From: Syntrophomonadaceae bacterium | Lineage (GTDB): Bacteria > Bacillota > Syntrophomonadia > Syntrophomonadales > Syntrophomonadaceae | DNA length: 23,522 bases | Reading direction: 5' to 3' | NCBI GenBank assembly: GCA_012522705.1 | Contig: JAAYJY010000257.1 | Span: 1 to 23,522, forward strand | In this document: one piece after another, positions 13,246-20,671 of the stretch | How the letters are laid out: every line of letters starts with the position of its first letter | Position numbering within the stretch: the first letter of the stretch is position 1 | Notes under the pieces: model-generated | What the model was told of the DNA's origin: nothing | Seen by the model: only the letters and a program-made list of their open reading frames with translations | Databases searched by the model: none | Made by a program: the position numbers and the translations under genes

Positions 13246-14415
13246 TCAAGACTTGTAATCAGAGAGATGGACTGTAACCAAAACGATCTCGGGCCGGTTG
13301 CCAATCCTGATGGGAGGGCCCCAGGTCCCATATCCGCTGGAGACGATCAACTGCATATGGTCTTTGTGCAGGTATCCCCAGTCCTGCTCGTAAATTAGAT
13401 TTGTAATGTAGTTATTGGGGAACAACTGCCCAAGGTGGGTATGGCCGGAGAATTGCAAATCAATGCCCGCCGAATCAGCCTCCTGAAGGCCCGAGGGTTC
13501 GTGGTCCATCAGTATAATAGGAAGTCGGGCCTTATCGATATCTGCCAGCACTTCATCCAAAGGCAGCCGGGGTTGGCCATCGAATCGATGCCGGGAACGG
13601 TCGTCACGGCCGACCAAATAGAAGGCATCCTGGATTGCCACGGTCTCATCCCGCAGTACTCGGACGACCTTCTGATCAATGAAACCAACAACTGTTTCCG
13701 CCTGACCGCTGATGTATTCATGGTTGCCCAGCACCGCAAAGGTTCCCAACGGAGGCTGGAGGCCCCGCAACACTTCGGGCATTTTCGCCTCTGTCTCCAA
13801 ATCCACGCCTTCATCTACAATGTCGCCGACCAACAACACCAGATCAGGTTCCAGTTGGTTGACCGTATCGACCATCTGCTGCAGGCGATCGATCCCCACG
13901 ATCCAGCCCAGATGAATATCCGACACGGCTGCTATCCTCAATGTTTCAATGTTGCTGGTCTTGCGATCCAAGGTTACCTCATAACTGCGCACCACAGGGC
14001 GTTGGGCATTCCAGGTACCATATACCAGCAGGATTATAACTGCAACCATGACGGCCACTATAAGAAGTGGGAATTTGCCCCTTAAGCTCGAGGGTAAGAA
14101 ATCAAATGCCCTATTCAAGATCCGCACCAAATCACAGAGCATGAAGATAAGGAAAAGGTAATAGAGGGCTGCCATCCAATAGGATCCAATATGAATCAGG
14201 ATTTTGCCAGTGGCATGAGACACATAATGTGAAGCCCCGCGGCCGAACGGGTAGGAGATCGCCAAGCAGGCTACCAGCCATGTCCAGCAGGATGCCCAAC
14301 GCGGGGATGACAACATATAGCTGAGAGCTTGCCCGCCTCGCCAGCCCACATAATAATTAAGCAGCCCGCCTATAATCATGAAGATCGTAACGAAAACTAC
14401 CATTTGCCAGATCAC
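13246..14415 (-). CDS. Membrane-anchored calcineurin-like metallophosphoesterase (YkuE/YaeI type)
   Basis: The 389-residue product combines an N-terminal membrane part, with about four hydrophobic segments (near 1-22, 40-56, 75-100, 115-133), and a C-terminal metallophosphoesterase domain (about 155-389) probably outside the membrane. Metal-ligand motifs are all present: VSDIHLG (164-170), VGDIVDEG (196-203), GNHEY (230-234), His305 in MDHEPSG and SGHTHLGQ (323-330). Proteins of this family (YkuE, YaeI) hydrolyse phosphoesters, including lipid or wall-related substrates; the substrate here is unknown. The GTG at 14415 has AAAGG about 8 bases upstream. It is probably transcribed on its own; a 311-base gap separates it from the sortase gene and another from the divergent permease gene. 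Confidence 0.9.
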   Translation of the reverse strand: MIWQMVVFVTIFMIIGGLLNYYVGWRGGQALSYMLSSPRWASCWTWLVACLAISYPFGRGASHYVSHATGKILIHIGSYWMAALYYLFLIFMLCDLVRILNRAFDFLPSSLRGKFPLLIVAVMVAVIILLVYGTWNAQRPVVRSYEVTLDRKTSNIETLRIAAVSDIHLGWIVGIDRLQQMVDTVNQLEPDLVLLVGDIVDEGVDLETEAKMPEVLRGLQPPLGTFAVLGNHEYISGQAETVVGFIDQKVVRVLRDETVAIQDAFYLVGRDDRSRHRFDGQPRLPLDEVLADIDKARLPIILMDHEPSGLQEADSAGIDLQFSGHTHLGQLFPNNYITNLIYEQDWGYLHKDHMQLIVSSGYGTWGPPIRIGNRPEIVLVTVHLSDYKS

Positions 14416-14726
14416 ATTTCATGCCTTTCCCAATGCCTACATGCAAAATTAGGGTATTCTAAAAATCTTACTTCGTCGGCGCGGTGAATAAACCACAAGC
14501 AGGATTCATAGTACATTTTAAATGTATTCTGACAGGAAGTGAACTGCAGTAGCAATAAATAATACGGCGGTGCAGGTGTATGGTTACGAATAAGATGCAA
14601 GAGGAATTCAGCGGGGAGACAACGAATAAGAAGAAATAGTCCTTTTTCGGTTTGATTCGACACACTATAGTCAAACCAACCAATAGACCGGAAGCTCATA
14701 CATCGGTTCCGAAAGGATTGGCTAGA
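14416..14726. other. Divergent intergenic region, metallophosphoesterase / ABC permease
   Basis: It is AT-richer than its surroundings and holds no convincing gene. Near its right end an inverted repeat GGTTTGA-N15-TCAAACC (14649-14655 and 14671-14677) encloses a TATAGT -10-like box (14666-14671), with a weak TTTTTC -35 at 17 bases; this may be an operator-promoter for the permease operon. No good promoter for the minus-strand gene was found. Confidence 0.4.
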
Positions 14727-17105
14727 ATGGGCATTTTGAATAAAAAAACCTGGCGCTACATCGTCCGCAACCTAGGCCAATTTCTGGCGGCCACATCGGT
14801 GGTGATGGGAGGCATTGTGGTCTACATAGCCATGAGCAGTGCTTACTTCGCTTTGGGAGAATCACGGGACCGGTTTTATGAAGAAAACAACTTTGCCGAT
14901 TACTATTTTCAGGTGGTGAGAGCACCTGAAAACGTGGTGAAACAGATTGAGATGATTGACGGGGTCGGAAGGGTAACCAGCAGGATACAACGAGATGTGC
15001 CAATCCTCAAGGATAATGAGGAAAGAGCTACTGCGCGCATTGTGAGTTACAACCTTCCCCTGGGTGACGTGATAAATCGTTTTACATTGCAGCAGGGGCG
15101 GACCTTTGAGGTCAATCAAGCCAGCGGGCCGACTGAAGTGGTATTAGATCCGAAATATTTTACTGCCAATCAGCTTGCCTGGGGCGACCAGATATCGGTC
15201 ATAGTCGACGGCAAAGAGGCGCGCTTCACGGTGGTGGGCGAAGCCATCAGTCCGGAATTCATTTATGCCATGAAGGACAGCGCCGACATATTGCCCGATC
15301 CCTTGAAATTCGGTATTTTCATGGTCGAGCATTCCCAGGTCCAGCAGTTACTGGCGATGCCGGGTGAAATCAATCAGGTATTGATCGAGTTCGCACCGGA
15401 CGCCGATCAGAGCCGGGTTATTGACTCCATCAAGGATACCCTGGAGCCATTTGGTCTCCTGGCCGATTATCCCCGGGCTGACCAACTGAGCCATGCGGTA
15501 CTCAACACCGAACTGGCCGGACTGCGCTCGGTTACCACGGTGCTTCCCCTGATATTTTTGGGTATCGCCGCGGCGATCCAATTTGTCATCCTCAGACGCC
15601 TGATCAAGGCCCAAAGGGCGCAAATAGGATTGATGAAGGGCCTTGGCTACCACAATTACCTTATAATGCTTCACTACATCAGTTATGCCCTGGCTATCAG
15701 TCTGGCCGGGGCGGTGCTGGGAATAATACTGGGGGTTGTACTTTCAGGCCAGATGATTGAGCTGTATGCCGCCTATTTCAACCTCCCCACCGGCCTGCAG
15801 GGCTTCAATCAGAGGGCTATCATAAACGGCCTGGCTATGTGTCTGGCTATAGGCTTCATTGCCGGATTATCAGCATCCCGCCGGGTGGTACAGATCAATC
15901 CGGCTGCGGCCATGCGGCCCGAACCTCCGAAAATTGGGGGGAAAAGCCTGCTGGAACATTTGCCGCCTTTATGGAAACGATTGGATGCAGGTTGGAAGAT
16001 GACCCTTCGCAATATCAGCCGCAACCGGAGTAGATTCGTCGTTACTCTCCTAGGGGTCATATTCTCGGTCAGCCTCTTACTGATATCCCTGTTTACCTTC
16101 GATGCCGTCGATTATATGATGGACGAATACTTCTATGAGGGCCAAAGCTATGACATAGCCATCCGTTTCGACTCTCTTCTGTTAGAAAGGGAACTCCTCA
16201 ACATAAGCCGCCTGGACGGAGTGCAAAAGGTGGAGTCCTTTATGGAGGTCCCGGTCCGTATCCATTATGGAGGTCATACTGAGGACGAGGTGCTGTTGGC
16301 ATATGGTCCGGATCTGACCATGAAAAGACTGGAGACAGACACTGGCCAGCCTATTCAGGTGCCCGAAGCAGGTATAGTATTGAATGATAGGACCGCCCGT
16401 AAACTGGGGATTGTCAGCGGCGCCGAGGTAGAGGTGGAAACCTTGCTGCACACCGGGCCGGTCCACCGGGACAAGGTGGCAATCGTTGGACTCACGCGGC
16501 AATTGGTCGGGGCGGGCTCCTATGTTGACCTGCAGCAGGCTAACCGCCTGTTAGGCGAGCGGAACCTGGTCTCCGGGGCTTTGCTGAGGGTTGAGTCAGG
16601 CAAGATGGACCAGGTGGAGGGGGAACTCAACAAGATGCTGGGGATCAACTCAGTTCTGAGCAGTCAGAAGGAAATCGACAACTTTAACAGGAACCTGGAG
16701 AGTATGAATGTATCATTGGGTATAATGGTGCTATTTGCTGCTTTATTGGGATTCGCCATAGTCTACAACTCTTCGGTGATGAACCTGGCGGAAAGGCAAA
16801 GGGAGATCGGCAGCATGAGGGTTATAGGGTACAGCGTTGGCGAAGTGTCAGCCATGCTGTTCAAGGAAAATGTGGTGCACGCTGTCATGGGGGTAGCCCT
16901 TGGTCTGCCTTCCGGACTATATATGGCCCAGGCTTATGTTCAGTCGGTAAGTACAGATATGTACAGCCTGCCGGTGGTAATATACCCGCGGACCTATGTC
17001 ATGGCTGCTATCGGGACGGTCTTGTTTATTGCAGCCGCTCACCTGTTTTCGGTAAGGGGCATCAAAAGCATGGATCTGGTTTCTGTGCTGAAAAGCCCGG
17101 ATTAA
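14727..17105 (+). CDS. ABC transporter permease, FtsX/MacB type with two FtsX domains
   Basis: The 792-residue membrane protein has the arrangement of the long MacB/LolE-like permeases: a first transmembrane helix (about 18-38), a large extracytoplasmic domain (about 40-255), three helices (about 270-395, with the FtsX pattern IGLMKGLGY), a second start helix (about 440-460, after WKMTLRNISRNRSRF), a second extracytoplasmic domain and three C-terminal helices (from about 655, with REIGSMRVIGYS). The repeated 'xIGxM(K/R)xxGY' after each set marks the two FtsX domains. Such proteins move lipids, lipoproteins, peptides or drugs with an ATPase partner, which follows directly. The ATG at 14727 gives the typical KKTWRYIVRNLGQF start; the frame is open to a TTG at 14652 but no family sequence lies there. 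AAAGGA is 9 bases upstream. Confidence 0.9.
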   Translation: MGILNKKTWRYIVRNLGQFLAATSVVMGGIVVYIAMSSAYFALGESRDRFYEENNFADYYFQVVRAPENVVKQIEMIDGVGRVTSRIQRDVPILKDNEERATARIVSYNLPLGDVINRFTLQQGRTFEVNQASGPTEVVLDPKYFTANQLAWGDQISVIVDGKEARFTVVGEAISPEFIYAMKDSADILPDPLKFGIFMVEHSQVQQLLAMPGEINQVLIEFAPDADQSRVIDSIKDTLEPFGLLADYPRADQLSHAVLNTELAGLRSVTTVLPLIFLGIAAAIQFVILRRLIKAQRAQIGLMKGLGYHNYLIMLHYISYALAISLAGAVLGIILGVVLSGQMIELYAAYFNLPTGLQGFNQRAIINGLAMCLAIGFIAGLSASRRVVQINPAAAMRPEPPKIGGKSLLEHLPPLWKRLDAGWKMTLRNISRNRSRFVVTLLGVIFSVSLLLISLFTFDAVDYMMDEYFYEGQSYDIAIRFDSLLLERELLNISRLDGVQKVESFMEVPVRIHYGGHTEDEVLLAYGPDLTMKRLETDTGQPIQVPEAGIVLNDRTARKLGIVSGAEVEVETLLHTGPVHRDKVAIVGLTRQLVGAGSYVDLQQANRLLGERNLVSGALLRVESGKMDQVEGELNKMLGINSVLSSQKEIDNFNRNLESMNVSLGIMVLFAALLGFAIVYNSSVMNLAERQREIGSMRVIGYSVGEVSAMLFKENVVHAVMGVALGLPSGLYMAQAYVQSVSTDMYSLPVVIYPRTYVMAAIGTVLFIAAAHLFSVRGIKSMDLVSVLKSPD

Positions 17106-17165
17106 CAATGGGAAGACCCACACTGGTTGGGGAAGGGGTTGATTTGAATAGAGCGGGATGTCCTT

Positions 17166-17858
17166 ATGAAACTGCAGCAGGTAAGCAAGACCTATGATAT
17201 GGGGGAAGTCAAAGTGGAGGCATTGAAGCCGAGCTCCCTGGATATCTATGCGGGCGAGATGCTGGTCATCCTGGGACCCAGTGGGTCCGGCAAGAGTACC
17301 CTGCTAAATATTATGGGGGGCATGGATTCACCCACCAGCGGGCAGGTCATCTTTGGAGACCAGAACATTACCAGCGGAGGCGAGGTTGCATTGACCCGGT
17401 ACCGCCGAAACGAGGTGGGTTTCGTATTCCAATTCTATAATCTGATCCCGGACCTGACCGCCCGGGAAAATATCGAGCTGGCGGCTGAACTGGTGAAAAA
17501 CCCCCTCCCCATTGATGATATTCTGGAAGATGTCGGACTGGATGAGCGGATGGACCATTTCCCCTCCCAGATGAGCGGCGGAGAGCAACAGCGTATTTCC
17601 ATAGCCCGGGCAGTCGTGAAAAACCCGCGTCTGTTGCTCTGTGACGAGCCTACCGGAGCTTTGGATTATGAAACCGGTAAACTGATTTTATCCCTCTTAA
17701 AAAAAATCAATCGGGGTAGAGATTGTACGGTGGTATTGATCACCCACAACATAGCTATCGGCGCTATGGGAGATAGAGTGGCCAGGATGCGAAGCGGGGA
17801 AATCGTGGAAATAGCAGAGAACCCAACTCCTGTTTCCCCGGAAACAATTGAATGGTAG
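17166..17858 (+). CDS. ABC transporter ATP-binding protein (LolD/MacB-like)
   Basis: The 230-residue ATPase has all motifs: Walker A GPSGSGKST (37-45), Q-loop Gln89 in FVFQFYNLIP, signature MSGGEQQR (136-143), Walker B LLLCDEPTGALD (156-167) and the switch His194 in LITHN. The start MKLQQVSKTYDMGEVKVEAL is typical of the LolD/MacB/FtsE branch. It lies 60 bases after the permease gene and surely powers it. The start codon is the ATG at 17166; an upstream in-frame stop at 17145 excludes a much longer form, and its ribosome site is weak (GAGCGGG). Confidence 0.95.
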   Translation: MKLQQVSKTYDMGEVKVEALKPSSLDIYAGEMLVILGPSGSGKSTLLNIMGGMDSPTSGQVIFGDQNITSGGEVALTRYRRNEVGFVFQFYNLIPDLTARENIELAAELVKNPLPIDDILEDVGLDERMDHFPSQMSGGEQQRISIARAVVKNPRLLLCDEPTGALDYETGKLILSLLKKINRGRDCTVVLITHNIAIGAMGDRVARMRSGEIVEIAENPTPVSPETIEW

Positions 17859-17924
17859 TGGGATCTGGCCGCTATGCGGGAGAGATAGGTGGGATCTTGG
17901 AAATATATAAATTAGCGAGGTTTT

Positions 17925-17954
17925 TTTATAAAGCCGCGGAGCAAGTTTTATAAT
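17925..17954 (+). promoter_or_regulatory. Candidate promoter before the adaptor gene
   Basis: TTTATA (17925-17930), an 18-base spacer and a perfect TATAAT (17949-17954) lie in the 190-base gap before the MacA/HlyD-like gene. It could let the adaptor be made separately from the permease and ATPase. Confidence 0.35.
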
Positions 17955-18048
17955 TTTATTGGCAGCCTATGTTTGGCGGTAGGGAAGGGCATAGACCTGG
18001 ATATGGCTGCGGCCTAAAAACACTATTTGTTGAGGAGGTTGAGGAGAA

Positions 18049-19209
18049 ATGCAAAAGAAGACTCTCGGGGCTTTGGCTGGGATAATCATTGTTGCCGGCA
18101 TCATTTATTCTTACAGCACGGCGGGGATCGAGGTGGAGACGGCCGAAGTCATTCGCGGCGAGATCGAATTGGCAGTAGTGGATACGGGTTACGTACAGGC
18201 TTCCAACCAGGCGGATATATATGCGACCCAGGGGGGGAGAGTTGCCAGCCTACCGGTCAGTGTAGGACAGAATGTCGCCAAAGACCAGATAATTGCGGTG
18301 CTGGACAATAAGGACCTCAGCATGGGCTCAGCCCAACTCCAGGTACAACTGAGCCAGGCTCATGCGGCCGTTAGTGCAGCCGAAGCGGCCTTGACCCAGA
18401 GCAATTTGGATCTGGTTCAAACCCAGGCGCAATACGACCGTTCCCGGGAACTATTCGATTCTGGAGCCATCAGCCAGGTTGAATACGATAACGCCCAGGC
18501 TCTGCTGGATAAGACCCAGGCTGGTATCGCCGCCCAGGAACAAGGCCTCAAAGCAGCCCGTGAACAGGTCGCCAATTATCAGGGCCTACTGAATAATTCC
18601 CGCCAGAAGGAAAGTGAATTACAGATCAAGAGCCCGATATCCGGGGTAGTGATGCAACTGCCGGTGCGGCAGGGTGACGTGGTCATGTACGGTTCCCCGT
18701 TAGCCAAGGTGGCCCCCCCGGGTACACTGGAAATCAAGGTGGATATTTTAAGCGATGATCTGGGCCAAATCAAGGTAGGCAACAAAGTGGAAATAACCGC
18801 TCCGGTTTTGGAGGGTGAAGTGCTTATCGGGGAGGTAGTCCAAATATATCCCCAGGCCGAAGAGAAACAATCCGCGTTCGGAGTGGTGCAACGCCGGGTG
18901 CCGGCCAGAATCAAGCTGGCTGATATCGGCAACCTGAAACCCGGGTATGAGACCATGGTCAGCATCATAACCGGCGGCAAAGAGAATATATTGTTGATTC
19001 CAAGAGAAGCGGTCACTACATCCCCTGACGGCAGCAGGCAGGTCATGGTGATAGTCAACGATCGTGCCGTAGTGCGCAAGGTTTCTACCGGATTGTTTGA
19101 TGCCAGGAGTGTCGAGATAACCGAGGGACTTGAGGCCGGCGATCAGATAGTCCGGGATGGCGGAGTTTCTTTAAAGGCAAATGCGAGAGTGAAGGTCCAA
19201 AAAGCATAG
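18049..19209 (+). CDS. HlyD/MacA-like membrane fusion (adaptor) protein
   Basis: The 386-residue protein has an N-terminal transmembrane helix or uncleaved signal (about 6-22), the first half of a barrel-sandwich domain (VASLPVSVGQNVAKDQIIAVLDN, about 66-88), a long alpha-helical coiled coil (about 95-190, Gln/Ala-rich), the second half (LQIKSPISGVVMQLPVRQGDVV), a beta-barrel and the membrane-proximal domain with LLIPREAVTTS. This is the architecture of MacA. In a monoderm such adaptors work with MacB-like ABC permeases without an outer-membrane channel, exporting peptides or antibiotics. The ATG at 18049 follows GGAGGTTGAGGAG. It is the third gene of the cluster after a 190-base gap with its own candidate promoter. 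Confidence 0.92.
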   Translation: MQKKTLGALAGIIIVAGIIYSYSTAGIEVETAEVIRGEIELAVVDTGYVQASNQADIYATQGGRVASLPVSVGQNVAKDQIIAVLDNKDLSMGSAQLQVQLSQAHAAVSAAEAALTQSNLDLVQTQAQYDRSRELFDSGAISQVEYDNAQALLDKTQAGIAAQEQGLKAAREQVANYQGLLNNSRQKESELQIKSPISGVVMQLPVRQGDVVMYGSPLAKVAPPGTLEIKVDILSDDLGQIKVGNKVEITAPVLEGEVLIGEVVQIYPQAEEKQSAFGVVQRRVPARIKLADIGNLKPGYETMVSIITGGKENILLIPREAVTTSPDGSRQVMVIVNDRAVVRKVSTGLFDARSVEITEGLEAGDQIVRDGGVSLKANARVKVQKA

Positions 19210-19325
19210 ACAGGGCACAAAATGATGATTGATATGGCTAAGAAGTATCACGGAACCTATGCTATTCTCTGGGGAAAGGCGATAATATTGGGATGGTAAA
19301 GTACGTAAAATTGCGGGGATTGGGG

Positions 19326-19331
19326 TATAAT
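19326..19331 (+). promoter_or_regulatory. Candidate -10 box before the small-protein/kinase pair
   Basis: A perfect TATAAT lies 44 bases before the 72-residue gene. No -35 box at 16-18 bases is recognisable (TTGCGG at 19311 is too close), so either an atypical promoter or chance. Confidence 0.3.
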
Positions 19332-19374
19332 TTCAGTATAGCCGTGTTAAACAACTACGAAGGAGGGTGATTTT

Positions 19375-19593
19375 ATGGAAAAAGGAAAAATCTTCGTGAG
19401 AGAGAGAGTAAGCATTGGTGAGGGTGCCAAAAAGCCTCGATTTGTAGTGGTTGGTGTAGCCGGGACCGATCTGAAGATCTTTGCCAAGCATATTCGCCGG
19501 ATGGAAATTGAACAGATAGCACAGACCATTGATGCCGACCTGATCATATTGGAAGCTGGCAAAGGTGAAGAGAATATTGAAGACGAAGACTAG
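19375..19593 (+). CDS. 72-residue acidic-tailed protein, unknown, paired with MosA/B-like protein
   Basis: I do not recognise this protein. The frame is well supported: GGAGGGTGA precedes the ATG at good spacing, and the next gene starts 16 bases after its stop. The sequence alternates short strands and helices: FVRERVSIG near the start, RFVVVGVAGTDLKIF (about 22-36), a helix HIRRMEIEQIAQTI, then ADLIILEAG and an acidic tail (EENIEDED). The VVVGVAGTDLK and ADLIILEAG strands suggest a small alpha/beta fold, perhaps a partner subunit. Because it is locked to the amino-acid-kinase-fold gene downstream, a role in the same complex is the simplest idea; that is inference only. Confidence 0.75.
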   Translation: MEKGKIFVRERVSIGEGAKKPRFVVVGVAGTDLKIFAKHIRRMEIEQIAQTIDADLIILEAGKGEENIEDED

Positions 19594-19609
19594 AAAGGCG
19601 GGCATATAA

Positions 19610-20446
19610 ATGGTCCTTTTCCGGGATAAGGACAGCCAGCGGCTGCATGTCGACAGCAGACTGATGGGCGAGTCTCTGGTCAGCCAGTCCTTTATAGAAA
19701 ACCTCAAATATGATGTTAAACAATTCCGCTCCTTCCCCGATGTATCAGTAATAAAGATCGGTGGTCAAAGCATTACCGACCTAGGGGCTCGGGGTGTGCT
19801 GCCAGTGATCCAAGAGATAGCTGAAAACGCAGGCAAGCATCGGATGATTGTGTCCACCGGCGGAGGCACACGCTCCCGCCATATATACGCGATTGCGATG
19901 GAACTGGGGATGCCGGTGGGAATTATCTCCAAACTGGGTCAGAGTGTCTCCGAACAAAATGCGCTGATGATCTCCACATTATTGAATCCCTACGGAGGCA
20001 TTAAGGTAGGGCACGATGACATTCCCAAACTGGGAGGTTATTTTGCCCAAGGCTGCACCCCGGTTATCCATGGCATGCCGCCCTATGGCTTCTGGGAGCA
20101 TCCTCCGCAAGAAGGGAGCATACCGCCCAATCGAACCGATGTCGGAGCATTTCTGCTGGCAGAGGTTATCGGTGCCCGCCAATGTGTTTATATTAAAGAC
20201 GAGGATGGCTTGTACACCGATAATCCCAAAAAGAACCCGGAGGTTGAATTTATTCCCAGGATTGGAGCGGGGGAACTCATCGATATGAACCTGGATGACA
20301 TAATCGTCGAGAGGCCGGTTCTGGAAATTATGCTAAAGGCCCGCAGTATCCACGAGATTCAGATAATCAACGGATTAAAACCGGGACTCATCACCAGAGC
20401 TTTGCAGGGAGAACATGTGGGCACCATAATATTTAAGGATCGATAG
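19610..20446 (+). CDS. Molybdenum storage protein-like (MosA/MosB) amino acid kinase family protein
   Basis: The 278-residue protein has the amino acid kinase fold as in UMP kinase and, more closely, MosA/MosB of Azotobacter, the ATP-dependent molybdenum/tungsten storage protein that holds polyoxometalate clusters. Seen: VIKIGGQSI (47-55, nucleotide loop), VSTGGGTRSRHIYAI (81-95), the segment 155-180 with MPPYGFWE, PP, IPPNRTDVGAF, matching the MosA/B pattern PPY...H/E...IPxxRxDxGAFLLA, then YIKDEDGLYTDNPKKNP (194-210) and the C-terminal NGLKPG...GEHVGTII shared with MosA. Azotobacter uses two paralogues in a heterohexamer; here there is one, with a 72-residue protein upstream. The role could be storage or sensing of molybdate/tungstate, or a different kinase. 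ATG at 19610 follows AAAGGCGGG. A strong terminator follows. Confidence 0.8.
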   Translation: MVLFRDKDSQRLHVDSRLMGESLVSQSFIENLKYDVKQFRSFPDVSVIKIGGQSITDLGARGVLPVIQEIAENAGKHRMIVSTGGGTRSRHIYAIAMELGMPVGIISKLGQSVSEQNALMISTLLNPYGGIKVGHDDIPKLGGYFAQGCTPVIHGMPPYGFWEHPPQEGSIPPNRTDVGAFLLAEVIGARQCVYIKDEDGLYTDNPKKNPEVEFIPRIGAGELIDMNLDDIIVERPVLEIMLKARSIHEIQIINGLKPGLITRALQGEHVGTIIFKDR

Positions 20447-20480
20447 CCGGGAAAACACGTACATAGCTGTTTCCGCAATA

Positions 20481-20513
20481 TCAAGCTGTCCGTATGGACA
20501 GCTTGATTCTTTT
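20481..20513 (+). terminator. Rho-independent terminator after the MosA/B-like gene
   Basis: TCAAGCTGTCC (20481-20491) pairs perfectly with GGACAGCTTGA (20496-20506) around GTAT, followed by TTCTTTT. This is an 11-base stem, a strong terminator that ends the two-gene unit and isolates the HD-GYP genes. Confidence 0.9.
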
Positions 20514-20549
20514 GGGACTTGGCTGAAAGAGCCCGGAGTTCATCCTGGG

Positions 20550-20578
20550 TAGACTGAGGCGGGAGGAAAAGCTATATT
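20550..20578 (+). promoter_or_regulatory. Candidate promoter of the HD-GYP genes
   Basis: TAGACT (20550-20555), a 17-base spacer and TATATT (20573-20578) place a start point near 20585, just after the terminator and before the micro-ORF at 20615. It matches four of six bases at -35 and five of six at -10. Confidence 0.4.
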
Positions 20579-20614
20579 AAAGGTAGGCAGCTATTAACAG
20601 CAGGAGGGTTTTCT

Positions 20615-20659
20615 ATGCAGATGGGATGCCGAGCAGGTTATGCTTTAAATCCGGAGTAG
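20615..20659 (+). CDS. 14-codon micro-ORF (possible leader peptide) before the HD-GYP gene
   Basis: An ATG at 20615 has a strong ribosome site GGAGGG (20603-20608, 6 bases away) and encodes MQMGCRAGYALNPE. Its TAG stop (20657-20659) overlaps TAGGAG, the ribosome site of the following PAS-HD-GYP gene. It is in frame with that gene, but two stops (TAG and TAA) intervene. It may be a translational coupling or leader peptide, or a remnant of an N-terminal start. Confidence 0.35.
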   Translation: MQMGCRAGYALNPE

Positions 20660-20671
20660 GAGAATATTTAA

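Noticed and set aside
14412..14699. 95-codon minus-strand frame ending in a GTGA overlap with the metallophosphoesterase start
   Set aside because: The overlap looks like coupling, but there is no ribosome site, the composition is rich in Cys, His and aromatics with no recognisable fold, and the frame crosses the permease promoter region.
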